Part shown: positions 1 to 5,197 of the stretch, one piece after another | Layout of the letters: each line of letters begins with the position of its first letter | Numbering within the stretch: the first letter of the stretch is position 1 | Assembly (NCBI GenBank): GCA_013298335.1 | Contig: JAAFHI010000184.1 | Location: forward strand, 1 to 6,752 | Length of the DNA: 6,752 nt | From: Actinomycetota bacterium | GTDB taxonomy: Bacteria > Acidobacteriota > Blastocatellia > Chloracidobacteriales > Chloracidobacteriaceae | Direction: 5' to 3' | Translations under genes and position numbers: made by a program | The notes under the pieces: model-generated | The model's database searches: none | The model's input: only the letters and a program-made list of their open reading frames with translations | What the model was told of the DNA's origin: nothing

Positions 1-534
1 CGTGACCAGCGTGTCGTCATCCACGAAGTGATCGACCATCTTGAAGGTCTTGTCGCGCTCGCCGGTCATCGGTTCGTCCATTTTGCCGCTCATTGAAAGC
101 GTGTTTTTGGTCGCGTCGAACTTCCCGGTCATGGTCATCATTCCCGTGCCGGCGCTGTCGATCCAGACGCTCTTGAATTCCTCGCGGAAATTGTCGTAGC
201 CCACGATTGCCATTCCGTTGAAGGGTTGTCCCATGAAGGCGCCGGAGTATTCCTGGACGAGATACCGCCCGCCCATCGTCAACCGGTACTCGGTGGTTCC
301 CTCGGACGTAATCGGGGGCTGACTCGGGTCCATCCACATCTTGTCGGTGTGTTTCCACTTGCCGACATACCGCGTGAACAGTTTGTGGTGCTCGCCGGGC
401 TGGCCGTATTTCTGCATGGCCGCGGCCATTTCTTCGGGCGACGGCTGCTTCGGGGCGTTTTCTTTTTTCTGCTGTGCGACGACGGGGGAGAGCAGCAGCA
501 GGCTCAGGCAAAACAGTGCGAAAGCTCTTTTCAT
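1..534 (-). CDS. Exported DUF1579-family protein (C-terminus cut off by window edge)
   Basis: The reading frame starts at the ATG at 534-532 and stays open to base 1, giving 178 residues with no stop, so the 3' end is missing. Residues 1-20 are a clear Sec signal peptide (KR, then a hydrophobic run ending SPVVA), with likely cleavage before QQ at 21. A charged linker of about 25 residues follows. From about residue 47 the sequence fits DUF1579 (PF07617): YVGKWKHTDKMW (56-67), GTTEYRLTMGGRYLVQEYSG (79-98), FNGMAIVGYDNFREEFKSVW (105-124), then TGKFD and the GERDKTFK stretch. A Shine-Dalgarno AAGGAG lies at 544-549, 9 nt before the ATG. The family is predicted to be a periplasmic beta-barrel or lipocalin-like fold; its biochemical role is unknown and nothing here resolves it. 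It lies downstream of the zinc-finger gene on the same strand but across a 219-bp repeat-bearing spacer, so it is probably a separate transcript (inference). Long overlapping minus-strand frames across this stretch are shadows. Confidence 0.9.
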   Translation of the reverse strand, partial: MKRAFALFCLSLLLLSPVVAQQKKENAPKQPSPEEMAAAMQKYGQPGEHHKLFTRYVGKWKHTDKMWMDPSQPPITSEGTTEYRLTMGGRYLVQEYSGAFMGQPFNGMAIVGYDNFREEFKSVWIDSAGTGMMTMTGKFDATKNTLSMSGKMDEPMTGERDKTFKMVDHFVDDDTLVT

Positions 535-564
535 GTTTCGGGGCTCCTTGGGGGATGTGGCGAG

Positions 565-693
565 CAGTTGCCAGTGGGCAGTCGTCAGCAGTCAGCAGTC
601 GGTCGAATCGGTCGTGTTCATTTTTTTGAATACCGCAATCCTTTCGTTCCCTCTTTTTTGCCGTGACCGACTGCGGACTGCTGACGACTGCCC
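565..693. repeat. Heptameric CAG-type repeat arranged as a 29-bp inverted repeat
   Basis: The left arm at 576-604 and right arm at 665-693 are reverse complements at 28 of 29 positions, separated by 60 bp. The left side reads in perfect 7-bp steps: CAGTTGC (565-571), CAGTGGG, CAGTCGT, CAGCAGT, CAGCAGT, then CGGTCGA (600-606). The right arm read on the minus strand keeps the same units (CAGTCGT, CAGCAGT, CCGCAGT). The repeat sits in the spacer between the zinc-finger gene (stop at 754) and the DUF1579 gene (start at 534). Transcribed, the arms could form a long stem, but no U-run follows either arm, so it does not look like an intrinsic terminator. It resembles the short tandemly repeated repetitive (STRR) heptamers described in cyanobacteria. 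Confidence 0.85.
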
Positions 694-714
694 GTTTCCT
701 TTCGTTCTCTCTTT
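640..714. repeat. Imperfect 17-bp direct repeat flanking the right arm of the inverted repeat
   Basis: CCTTTCGTTC[C/T]CTCTTT occurs at 640-656 and again at 698-714, with one mismatch and an offset of 58 bp, each copy followed by a T-run. The two copies bracket the right arm (665-693). This could be a leftover of local duplication when the arm was acquired, or chance similarity in pyrimidine-rich DNA. Confidence 0.5.
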
Positions 715-753
715 GTTTTTTGATGACTGACGCGCTGGCAACCGACGACGTTT

Positions 754-1152
754 CTAACTGACGGCGCGAAGTTTCGGACGCCGCTTGAGTGAAAATCCGG
801 GCAACCGGTGTTGCGTATGGAAGTGGGCGCGCCGCGCCAGCGCCGCGACCGACGGATCGTTGAGCGTCCGCTGGGCGGCGCCGACCCGGATCGGCGCGAT
901 GTAGCACTCTTCGCAGACGAAGGTCCGCACGACGCCGTGATTCAGGGCGTCGTCGCTCGCGGGTTTGCCGCAGAAGGCGCAGTGATGGACGACGTATTCA
1001 AGCGCATCGCGCATGGCCGCCGTCCGTTGGCTCGTGGCTTCCGGATCGGCCATCGCGTGAGCGAGGCGGGCAAGTTTCAGATAACACTCGGTAAAGCGGT
1101 CCTGCTGGGATTTGGCGGTCCTGGTTCCCTTTGAAATCTTGGTGGGTCGCAT
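754..1152 (-). CDS. Small standalone ClpX-type C4 zinc-finger protein
   Basis: This 132-residue basic protein starts at the ATG at 1152-1150, with AAGGAG at 1162-1167 (9-nt spacing), and ends with TAG at 754-756. Residues 20-55 look helical (FTECYLKLARLAHAMAD onwards). The core is HHCAFCGK (56-63), an 18-residue loop, then FVCEECY (78-84). C58, C61, C80 and C83 form a C-x2-C-x18-C-x2-C site, the same spacing and the same CxFCGK / F-V/I-C-x-E-C flavour as the zinc-binding domain at the N-terminus of ClpX. No Walker A or other AAA+ sequence follows; the remainder is a short Arg/Lys/His-rich tail. It lies 59 bp downstream of lexA on the same strand, with no visible terminator between, so co-transcription and SOS control are plausible (inference). 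In ClpX this domain dimerises and binds adaptors and substrates; here the function is unknown. A protein- or nucleic-acid-binding accessory role is the alternative. Confidence 0.85.
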   Translation of the reverse strand: MRPTKISKGTRTAKSQQDRFTECYLKLARLAHAMADPEATSQRTAAMRDALEYVVHHCAFCGKPASDDALNHGVVRTFVCEECYIAPIRVGAAQRTLNDPSVAALARRAHFHTQHRLPGFSLKRRPKLRAVS

Positions 1153-1211
1153 TGCGAGATTCTCCTTCGAGTCGTGCAGTTCAAAACTTGCGGGCGGTCT
1201 GTATGTTCGGT

Positions 1212-1817
1212 TCAGGGAAAGCGGCGCAGCAGTCCGATGACGATGCCCTGAATCGTGACGCGGTCGGCGGGGACGACAATCGGTTCGTACGCCGCGTTGG
1301 CCGGAATCAGTCGGACTGTTCCGCCTTCGCGCTGAAACCGTTTGACGGTGGCCTCGCTGCCGTCCACGAGCGCGACGACGGTCTGGCCGTTTTCCGCCGT
1401 CGGTCGCGAGTCGATGACGATGATGTCGCCGCTGCAAATGTGGTCCTCGATCATCGAGTCCCCGCGCACCCGGAGCGCGAACGTCCGTCCGCGTCCGAGC
1501 ATGGTCGCCGGAATCAGAACCGTTTCCTGATCGAGCACCGCTTCAATCGGGCGTCCGGCGGCGATGATGCCGAGCAGCGGCACTTCGCATTCGGTCGTGT
1601 CTTCGGCGACCGTCACCAGTTCGATTCCCCGGCCCGCGTTCGGAATCCGGCGAATCAGCCCCTCCCGTTCGAGGACCGTCAGCAGGTGATGGACCGTCGA
1701 GGGGGAGCGCAGTTTGAAGTGGGCGCCGATCTCGGCAATCGTCGGAGACTCGCGCCGCGATTCGATGAAGCGGCGGACGAAATCGAAGACGTTGCGCTGG
1801 TGTGGCGTGAGCGGCAT
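1212..1817 (-). CDS. lexA: LexA, SOS-response transcriptional repressor / self-cleaving S24 peptidase
   Basis: This 201-residue protein has the normal LexA length. Residues 1-65 form the winged-helix DNA-binding domain (PLTPHQRNVFDFVRRFI, PTIAEIGAHFKLRSPSTVHH, LEREGLIRR). The autocleavage site is the Ala-Gly pair in LLGIIAAGRP (A87-G88). The S24 catalytic dyad is present: Ser121 in RVRGDSMIEDHI and Lys159 in EATVKRF. All parts needed for RecA-stimulated self-cleavage are therefore intact. The start at 1817 (ATG, preceded by AAGGAA) matches the family N-terminus. A start 24 codons further upstream would translate the operator-like repeats and is unlikely. The protein should repress DNA-damage genes, including its own. 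The zinc-finger gene follows 59 bp downstream; the upstream spacer holds the candidate operators and a long repeat array. The recognition-helix region differs from E. coli, so the operator need not be the enterobacterial CTGT-N8-ACAG (inference). Confidence 0.97.
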   Translation of the reverse strand: MPLTPHQRNVFDFVRRFIESRRESPTIAEIGAHFKLRSPSTVHHLLTVLEREGLIRRIPNAGRGIELVTVAEDTTECEVPLLGIIAAGRPIEAVLDQETVLIPATMLGRGRTFALRVRGDSMIEDHICSGDIIVIDSRPTAENGQTVVALVDGSEATVKRFQREGGTVRLIPANAAYEPIVVPADRVTIQGIVIGLLRRFP

Positions 1818-1842
1818 TGGCGTTTCCTTTTGGTTTTCCCTT

Positions 1843-1889
1843 GGTTCGAAAGTGATTCGAAAACTATCGAAAATATTCGAAAATGACAA
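1843..1889 (-). promoter_or_regulatory. lexA promoter region with a phased TTCGAAA cluster (candidate LexA operator)
   Basis: Four TCGA cores lie at 1846, 1857, 1867 and 1877, spaced 11, 10 and 10 bp, so they face the same side of the helix. They sit in TTCGAAA contexts in an AT-rich island just upstream of the lexA start. The first pair reads GTTC-N7-ATTC, one base from the GTTC-N7-GTTC direct-repeat operator known for alphaproteobacterial LexA. On the minus strand TTGTCA (1889-1884) could serve as -35, with a poor -10 (TAGTTT, 1866-1861) 17 bp on. The cluster would overlap that promoter, as expected for autoregulation. The position and phasing are seen; the binding is inferred. Confidence 0.5.
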
Positions 1890-1954
1890 GCGAAAAAATT
1901 GCCGCCACGAAAATTTTTTTGGAAAGTTTCTGAAATCAACAATTTAGGGAAATG

Positions 1955-1970
1955 TCCCGGCGGGCCGGGA
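1955..1970. repeat. Perfect GC palindrome in the lexA upstream spacer
   Basis: TCCCGGC, GG, GCCGGGA forms a palindrome with 7-bp arms at the sharp boundary between the AT-rich lexA promoter island (about 1835-1953) and GC-rich DNA. No T-run follows on either strand, so it is not a convincing terminator. Its role is unknown. Confidence 0.45.
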
Positions 1971-2010
1971 GGGCGGGGAGGGAGACCGGGCGATCCGCTT
2001 TCGCGCGCCG

Positions 2011-2314
2011 GGGTTCGAAAACCGGTATCCGGGGTTCGAAAACCCGCGCTCAGGGAAGGATATGCCGCACCGGGGCACCGTATCGTTGCGGCGATGGGGG
2101 GAACCTCGCACCGGTCATCCGAATCGCCGCGCCCGCCGAGAAAACGGCGCACCCGCGGTCCGGACCGCCGCACTCGCGGTACAGATTATCGCACCGGGGC
2201 GGCGTGCCGTTGCACCGGTAACCGGAACTTCGCACCGGTCGTCCGAACCGGCGCGTCAGGTGATTGAACACCGCACCCGGTGATCGGTTTGCCGCACCGG
2301 GAACCTGTACGTTT
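2011..2314. repeat. Degenerate 20-21-bp tandem array with a duplicated 124-bp block
   Basis: Between the dinB-like stop (2329) and the lexA promoter, a GCAC[C/T] anchor recurs at 2067, 2108, 2149, 2170, 2191, 2212, 2232, 2273 and 2294, with degenerate GCG-type units at 2088, 2129 and 2253 filling the gaps. The unit length alternates 20 and 21 bp, a mean near two helical turns; a rough consensus is GCACCGGTNNTCCGAANCGC. Four anchors in 2067-2190 (offsets 0, 41, 82, 103) reappear exactly 124 bp later in 2191-2314, pointing to a block duplication. The best-matched pair begins near 2101 and 2225 and differs at 4 of 32 bases. At the left end GGGTTCGAAAACC occurs at 2011 and 2032, also 21 bp apart. 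Because the period is not a multiple of 3 and all frames are broken, the array is not coding. It could be protein-binding DNA, part of lexA regulation, or decayed short repeats. Confidence 0.75.
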
Positions 2315-2328
2315 TGCGCGAGGTCCAA

Positions 2329-2850
2329 TCAGGCGGGAAGCTGGCGGCGATGGTTTTCAAGGTGGATGGTGACGAAGCGAAGGCCGGTCTCGGCATCGAA
2401 CGTGCCGAACATATGGTGGGTGATGCAGGGCGTTCCGGTGCCGCTTCGTTCGGCGAGTTTCTTTTCGAATCGTTCGCCTTCCACCCGAAGACGTTCGAGC
2501 GCTTTCTCGCGGTTCGATTCGATGGTGAGCGGTCGGATTTCGCGCGGGGCCTGTACCTTGCGCGCAATGCGTCCGCTGCGGAGGATGCGGGGGAGGAACA
2601 CCCGGCGGAGCAGCCATTGGAGTATTTTTCCGGCACGGGGTTTGAGTCCGGTGCCTCCGGTCAGTTCGCGTCCCAGAACTTCATAGGCGAGCCGCAGGTG
2701 TTCGGTGATTTCGGCGGGCGACCACTTGCCCGCCTCGACGGGGACGAGCCATCGCTCCTGCTCAAGCGCGGCGGCCTGTTCGAGAAAGGCCCCGAGCGTG
2801 GCGGCGTGCCGTTCGGATACCTCGTGCCAGTGACCGGAAGTGTGTGTCAT
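2329..2850 (-). CDS. DinB-superfamily (DinB_2-like) putative metal-dependent protein
   Basis: This 173-residue protein has no signal peptide and is expected to be cytoplasmic. It has the four-helix-bundle layout of the DinB/YfiT superfamily: helix 1 about 11-32, the KWSPAEITEHL motif at 42-52 with H51, a basic middle section (70-108), and the C-terminal pair TIHLENHRRQL (161-171) with H163 and H167. H51, H163 and H167 are the usual metal-binding histidine triad and all are present. The HHMFGTFDAETGLRFV stretch (145-160) is also typical. Some family members are thiol transferases (bacillithiol or mycothiol), but most have no known reaction, and no substrate can be read from this sequence. The family name comes from a damage-inducible Bacillus gene; it is unrelated to DNA polymerase IV. 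The start at 2850 lacks a strong Shine-Dalgarno. It is divergent from the heptosyltransferase gene and upstream of lexA across a 511-bp gap. A lexA-like 11-mer lies about 50 bp upstream of the start. Confidence 0.85.
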   Translation of the reverse strand: MTHTSGHWHEVSERHAATLGAFLEQAAALEQERWLVPVEAGKWSPAEITEHLRLAYEVLGRELTGGTGLKPRAGKILQWLLRRVFLPRILRSGRIARKVQAPREIRPLTIESNREKALERLRVEGERFEKKLAERSGTGTPCITHHMFGTFDAETGLRFVTIHLENHRRQLPA

Positions 2851-2853
2851 CGG

Positions 2854-2888
2854 GATTTTCGATTTTCGATTGAAGATTTTTGACTGGA
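2854..2888. repeat. Heptameric GATTTTC-type repeat between divergent genes
   Basis: Five consecutive 7-bp units read GATTTTC, GATTTTC, GATTGAA, GATTTTT, GACTGGA. They sit directly upstream of the dinB-like start and in the divergent promoter region. The repeat period matches the other two heptamer tracts in this window, though the sequence is different. Confidence 0.7.
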
Positions 2889-2901
2889 AGGCGGAATGAC
2901 C

Positions 2902-2912
2902 TTCGAAAGTGA
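2902..2912. promoter_or_regulatory. Copy of the lexA-promoter motif TTCGAAAGTGA (candidate SOS operator)
   Basis: TTCGAAAGTGA here is an exact 11-bp match to 1845-1855 in the lexA operator candidate. It lies in the divergent spacer, about 52 bp upstream of the dinB-like ATG and 80 bp upstream of the heptosyltransferase ATG. Only one unit is present, not the phased cluster seen at lexA. Control of the dinB-like gene by LexA is an inference. Confidence 0.3.
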
Positions 2913-2991
2913 ACTACGCGGGGGAGCGTCCGGCGGTTTTCCGGTCCCGAAACGTTCCCAATCGGGGAAACATCCGTCATCATCGCGGGTT

Positions 2992-4038
2992 ATGCACGTT
3001 CTGATCGTCAAATTGAGCAGCATCGGCGATGTCGTCCACGCGATGCCCGCGGCGGCGGCGTTGCGGCGGGCGTTTCCCGACGCACGCCTGACGTGGGTGG
3101 TGGAAAAGGTCGCCGCGTCGCTGCTCGTGGGATCGCCGGTCCTGGATGACGTCATCGTACTCGACACGCGCGGATGGCGGCGGTCGCTCCGCAACGCCGA
3201 AACCCGCTCCGCCATCGCGGACCGCTATCGGGCCGTCCGGCGGCATTCCCCCGACATCGCGCTCGATTTTCAGGGACTGCTCAAGTCGGCGGCGGTGGCC
3301 CGGCTTTCCGGCGCGCCCGAACGGATCGGATTCTCGACCGAGGCGTTGCGGGAAAAGGCCAGCCGGTTCGGGTACACGCGGCAGATTCCGGTGGATGATA
3401 CCCGGCATGTCATTTACAACAACCTGCAACTGGCGGTCGCGGTCGGCGCGGCGATGCCCGCGCGATACGAATTTCCATTCCCGCCATTTGAAGAACCCGC
3501 CGTCCGGGTCGCGGAGCGCCTGGCTGCCCACGACATCGGGCGGTTCGTGATTCTCAATCCCGGCGGCGGCTGGGTGACGAAACTCTGGCGGACGGACGAC
3601 TTCGCCGCGCTCGCGGACCGGGTCTGGGAGGAGTTCGGGTTGCCGAGCGTTGTCACCTGCGGGCCGGGCGAGGAGCGGATGGCCGCGGCCATCGTCAGCG
3701 GCGCGAAATCCAGACGGGCGGTGTTCATCCCGACCACGCTGCCGGAGTTTGTCGCGCTGGTTCGCCGCGCCGCCCTGTTTGTCGGCGGCGACACGGGGCC
3801 GCTGCATCTCGCCGCCGCCGCCGGAACGCCCATCGTCGGGATTTACGGTCCGACGATGCCCGAGCGCAACGGTCCGTTCGATCCGGTGGACGTGACGGTC
3901 GGCCGCGACATTCCCTGCCGGGTCAACTGCCACCGTCGGACCTGCGATGTCCACATCTGCATGGATATTCCGGTTCCGGTGGTGGCGGATGCGGTGGCCC
4001 GAAGACTGAAGCGTGAGGAAAGCAGGCATGACGGGTGA
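2992..4038 (+). CDS. waaC: GT9-family ADP-heptose:LPS heptosyltransferase I-like (WaaC-like)
   Basis: This 348-residue GT-B glycosyltransferase is expected to add L-glycero-D-manno-heptose to the Kdo of lipid A-Kdo at the cytoplasmic face of the inner membrane. The N-terminus MHVLIVKLSSIGDVVHAMPA closely matches E. coli WaaC, with the catalytic-type Asp at D13. WVVEK (35-39) and LDFQGLLKSAAV (91-102) continue the acceptor-side Rossmann domain. The donor-side domain follows: LNPGGGWVTKLW (188-199) with K197, then GGDTGPLHLAAAAGTP (265-280) with the D267-H272 nucleotide-sugar signature and VGIYGPT. A Cys cluster (C309, C313, C318, C323) near the C-terminus is common in GT9 enzymes. I chose 2992 because it is the family N-terminus, although it has no good Shine-Dalgarno. 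An ATG at 2896, preceded by GGAAGGCGGA, would add 32 low-complexity residues. The stop overlaps the next gene by 11 bp, implying translational coupling. It might be a related GT9 paralogue, such as heptosyltransferase II or III. Confidence 0.9.
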   Translation: MHVLIVKLSSIGDVVHAMPAAAALRRAFPDARLTWVVEKVAASLLVGSPVLDDVIVLDTRGWRRSLRNAETRSAIADRYRAVRRHSPDIALDFQGLLKSAAVARLSGAPERIGFSTEALREKASRFGYTRQIPVDDTRHVIYNNLQLAVAVGAAMPARYEFPFPPFEEPAVRVAERLAAHDIGRFVILNPGGGWVTKLWRTDDFAALADRVWEEFGLPSVVTCGPGEERMAAAIVSGAKSRRAVFIPTTLPEFVALVRRAALFVGGDTGPLHLAAAAGTPIVGIYGPTMPERNGPFDPVDVTVGRDIPCRVNCHRRTCDVHICMDIPVPVVADAVARRLKREESRHDG

Positions 4039-5197
4039 AGCTTCGAATACGTCGGGGTTCGTCCGGTTTCTTTCGGACAATTACGATGACGGTTTCCTTT
4101 TTGCGGGCGTGAGTTCGCGACGGCTGACCAATACCGAGTTGATGGCGCATCTCGAACGCCATCCGGCGGTGACGTCGGGCGTCGTGGCGGTCGAAATCGC
4201 CGGAAGGTCGGCGGAGGGGCGTCCGATTCCGCTGATTTCATTCGGGACGGGGCCGACGCACGTCTTGATGTGGTCGCAGATGCACGGCGACGAACCGTCG
4301 GCGACACTCGGGCTGCTCGACGTGTTTTCCGCGCTCGAACGGTTTCCCGACCGGGAAGAAATCGCGGAAATCTTCAATCGGACCACGGTCAAGGTGCTGC
4401 TGATGCTCAACCCCGACGGGGCGGAGCGGTTTCAGCGGCGCACCGGGCAATCCGTTGACCTGAACCGCGACGCGGCGACCCTGCGGACGCCCGAAGCCCG
4501 ACTTCTGAAATCTCTCCGTGACGAATTCGAGCCGGAATTCGGTTTCAACCTGCACGATCAGGACCCGCGCTACACCGTGGGCGACAGCGGGAAGGTCACG
4601 ACCATCGCGTTTCTCGCGCCGGCCTTCGACGCGGCCAAAAGTGACAATCCGGTTCGAATCCGGGCGAAAAAGCTGGCGGCGGAGATGGCGGAAATGCTCC
4701 ACCCGTACATCGGCGGACACATCGCCCGCTACGATGACGCCTACGACGGACGCAGTTTCGGCGACTCGATGCAGCGCTGGGGGACGAGCACCGTTCTGGT
4801 CGAATCCGGCGGTTCAATTGGCGACCCCGAGAAAACGCACATCCGGAAGCTGAACGCGGTGATGCTGCTCGGCGCGCTGCATTCCATCGCGACCGGCGGA
4901 TATGAGCGGGCCGACCTCGGGCGTTACGACACCCTGCCTTACAACACGAAAAACCTCTTCGACCGGATCATCGAGGGCGTCACGCTGACGTTCGGCGACG
5001 ATGCGCCGCCCATCGTCGCCGACCTCGGCGTCAATTTCCGCGAGGACGTCGATCTCCAGACCCGCGCCGTCACGCGTGTCCCGGTCATTGCCGACATCGG
5101 CGACCTGAGCATTTTTTCGGCGGGCGAAAGAGTGTCCGGGCAGGGCAGAACCATTGCCGCCGCGACGCTGCGGATTGGGGAACCCCTTGGGGAATAG
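4028..5197 (+). CDS. M14-family zinc carboxypeptidase, no signal peptide
   Basis: This 389-residue protein has an N-terminal M14 metallocarboxypeptidase domain (about 30-290). The zinc ligands are H86 and E89 in SQMHGDEPSA and H176 in FNLHDQDPRYTVG. LNPDGAERF (128-136) holds the substrate-contact Arg region, DLNRD (144-148) the Asn-Arg pair that grips the substrate carboxylate, and VLVESGG (256-262) the catalytic Glu E259. The active site therefore looks complete. The last ~95 residues (TLPYNTKNLFDRIIEGVTL onwards) form an extra domain that I do not recognise. No signal peptide or membrane segment is visible, so a cytoplasmic location is predicted, unusual for enzymes thought to act on peptidoglycan or external peptides. 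The ATG at 4028 follows GAGGAA (4015-4020) and overlaps the heptosyltransferase stop by 11 bp; a GTG at 4013 is a less likely start. The TAG stop lies inside a heptamer repeat. The substrate is unknown; an amide of a cell-envelope precursor is possible given its partner (inference). Confidence 0.9.
   Translation: MTGEASNTSGFVRFLSDNYDDGFLFAGVSSRRLTNTELMAHLERHPAVTSGVVAVEIAGRSAEGRPIPLISFGTGPTHVLMWSQMHGDEPSATLGLLDVFSALERFPDREEIAEIFNRTTVKVLLMLNPDGAERFQRRTGQSVDLNRDAATLRTPEARLLKSLRDEFEPEFGFNLHDQDPRYTVGDSGKVTTIAFLAPAFDAAKSDNPVRIRAKKLAAEMAEMLHPYIGGHIARYDDAYDGRSFGDSMQRWGTSTVLVESGGSIGDPEKTHIRKLNAVMLLGALHSIATGGYERADLGRYDTLPYNTKNLFDRIIEGVTLTFGDDAPPIVADLGVNFREDVDLQTRAVTRVPVIADIGDLSIFSAGERVSGQGRTIAAATLRIGEPLGE

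Noticed and set aside
576..693. Inverted repeat as a rho-independent terminator
   Set aside because: The loop is 60 nt and neither strand has a T-run directly after the distal arm.
17..907. Long minus-strand open frame of 296 codons
   Set aside because: It runs through the zinc-finger gene, the repeat spacer and the DUF1579 gene in the wrong frame. Its sequence is Arg/Pro-rich with no domain logic, while two well-supported genes with Shine-Dalgarno sequences occupy the region.
1131..1886. 251-codon plus-strand frame opposite lexA
   Set aside because: It is antisense to a complete LexA with all catalytic residues and has a composition typical of a shadow frame.
1818..1889. Upstream in-frame start extending LexA by 24 residues
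   Set aside because: The extension would be encoded by the TTCGAAA operator-like cluster, and it has no counterpart at the LexA family N-terminus. The ATG at 1817 has its own ribosome-binding sequence.
2011..2314. CRISPR array
   Set aside because: Units are 20-21 bp end to end with no conserved repeat/spacer alternation, high drift, and no cas genes nearby.
2329..2850. DNA polymerase IV (also called dinB)
   Set aside because: The protein is only 173 residues with a histidine triad and none of the Y-family polymerase motifs; it belongs to the unrelated DinB/YfiT metal-binding superfamily.
2980..4080. 366-codon minus-strand frame opposite the heptosyltransferase gene
   Set aside because: It is an antisense shadow in GC-rich DNA; the plus strand encodes an unmistakable GT9 enzyme.
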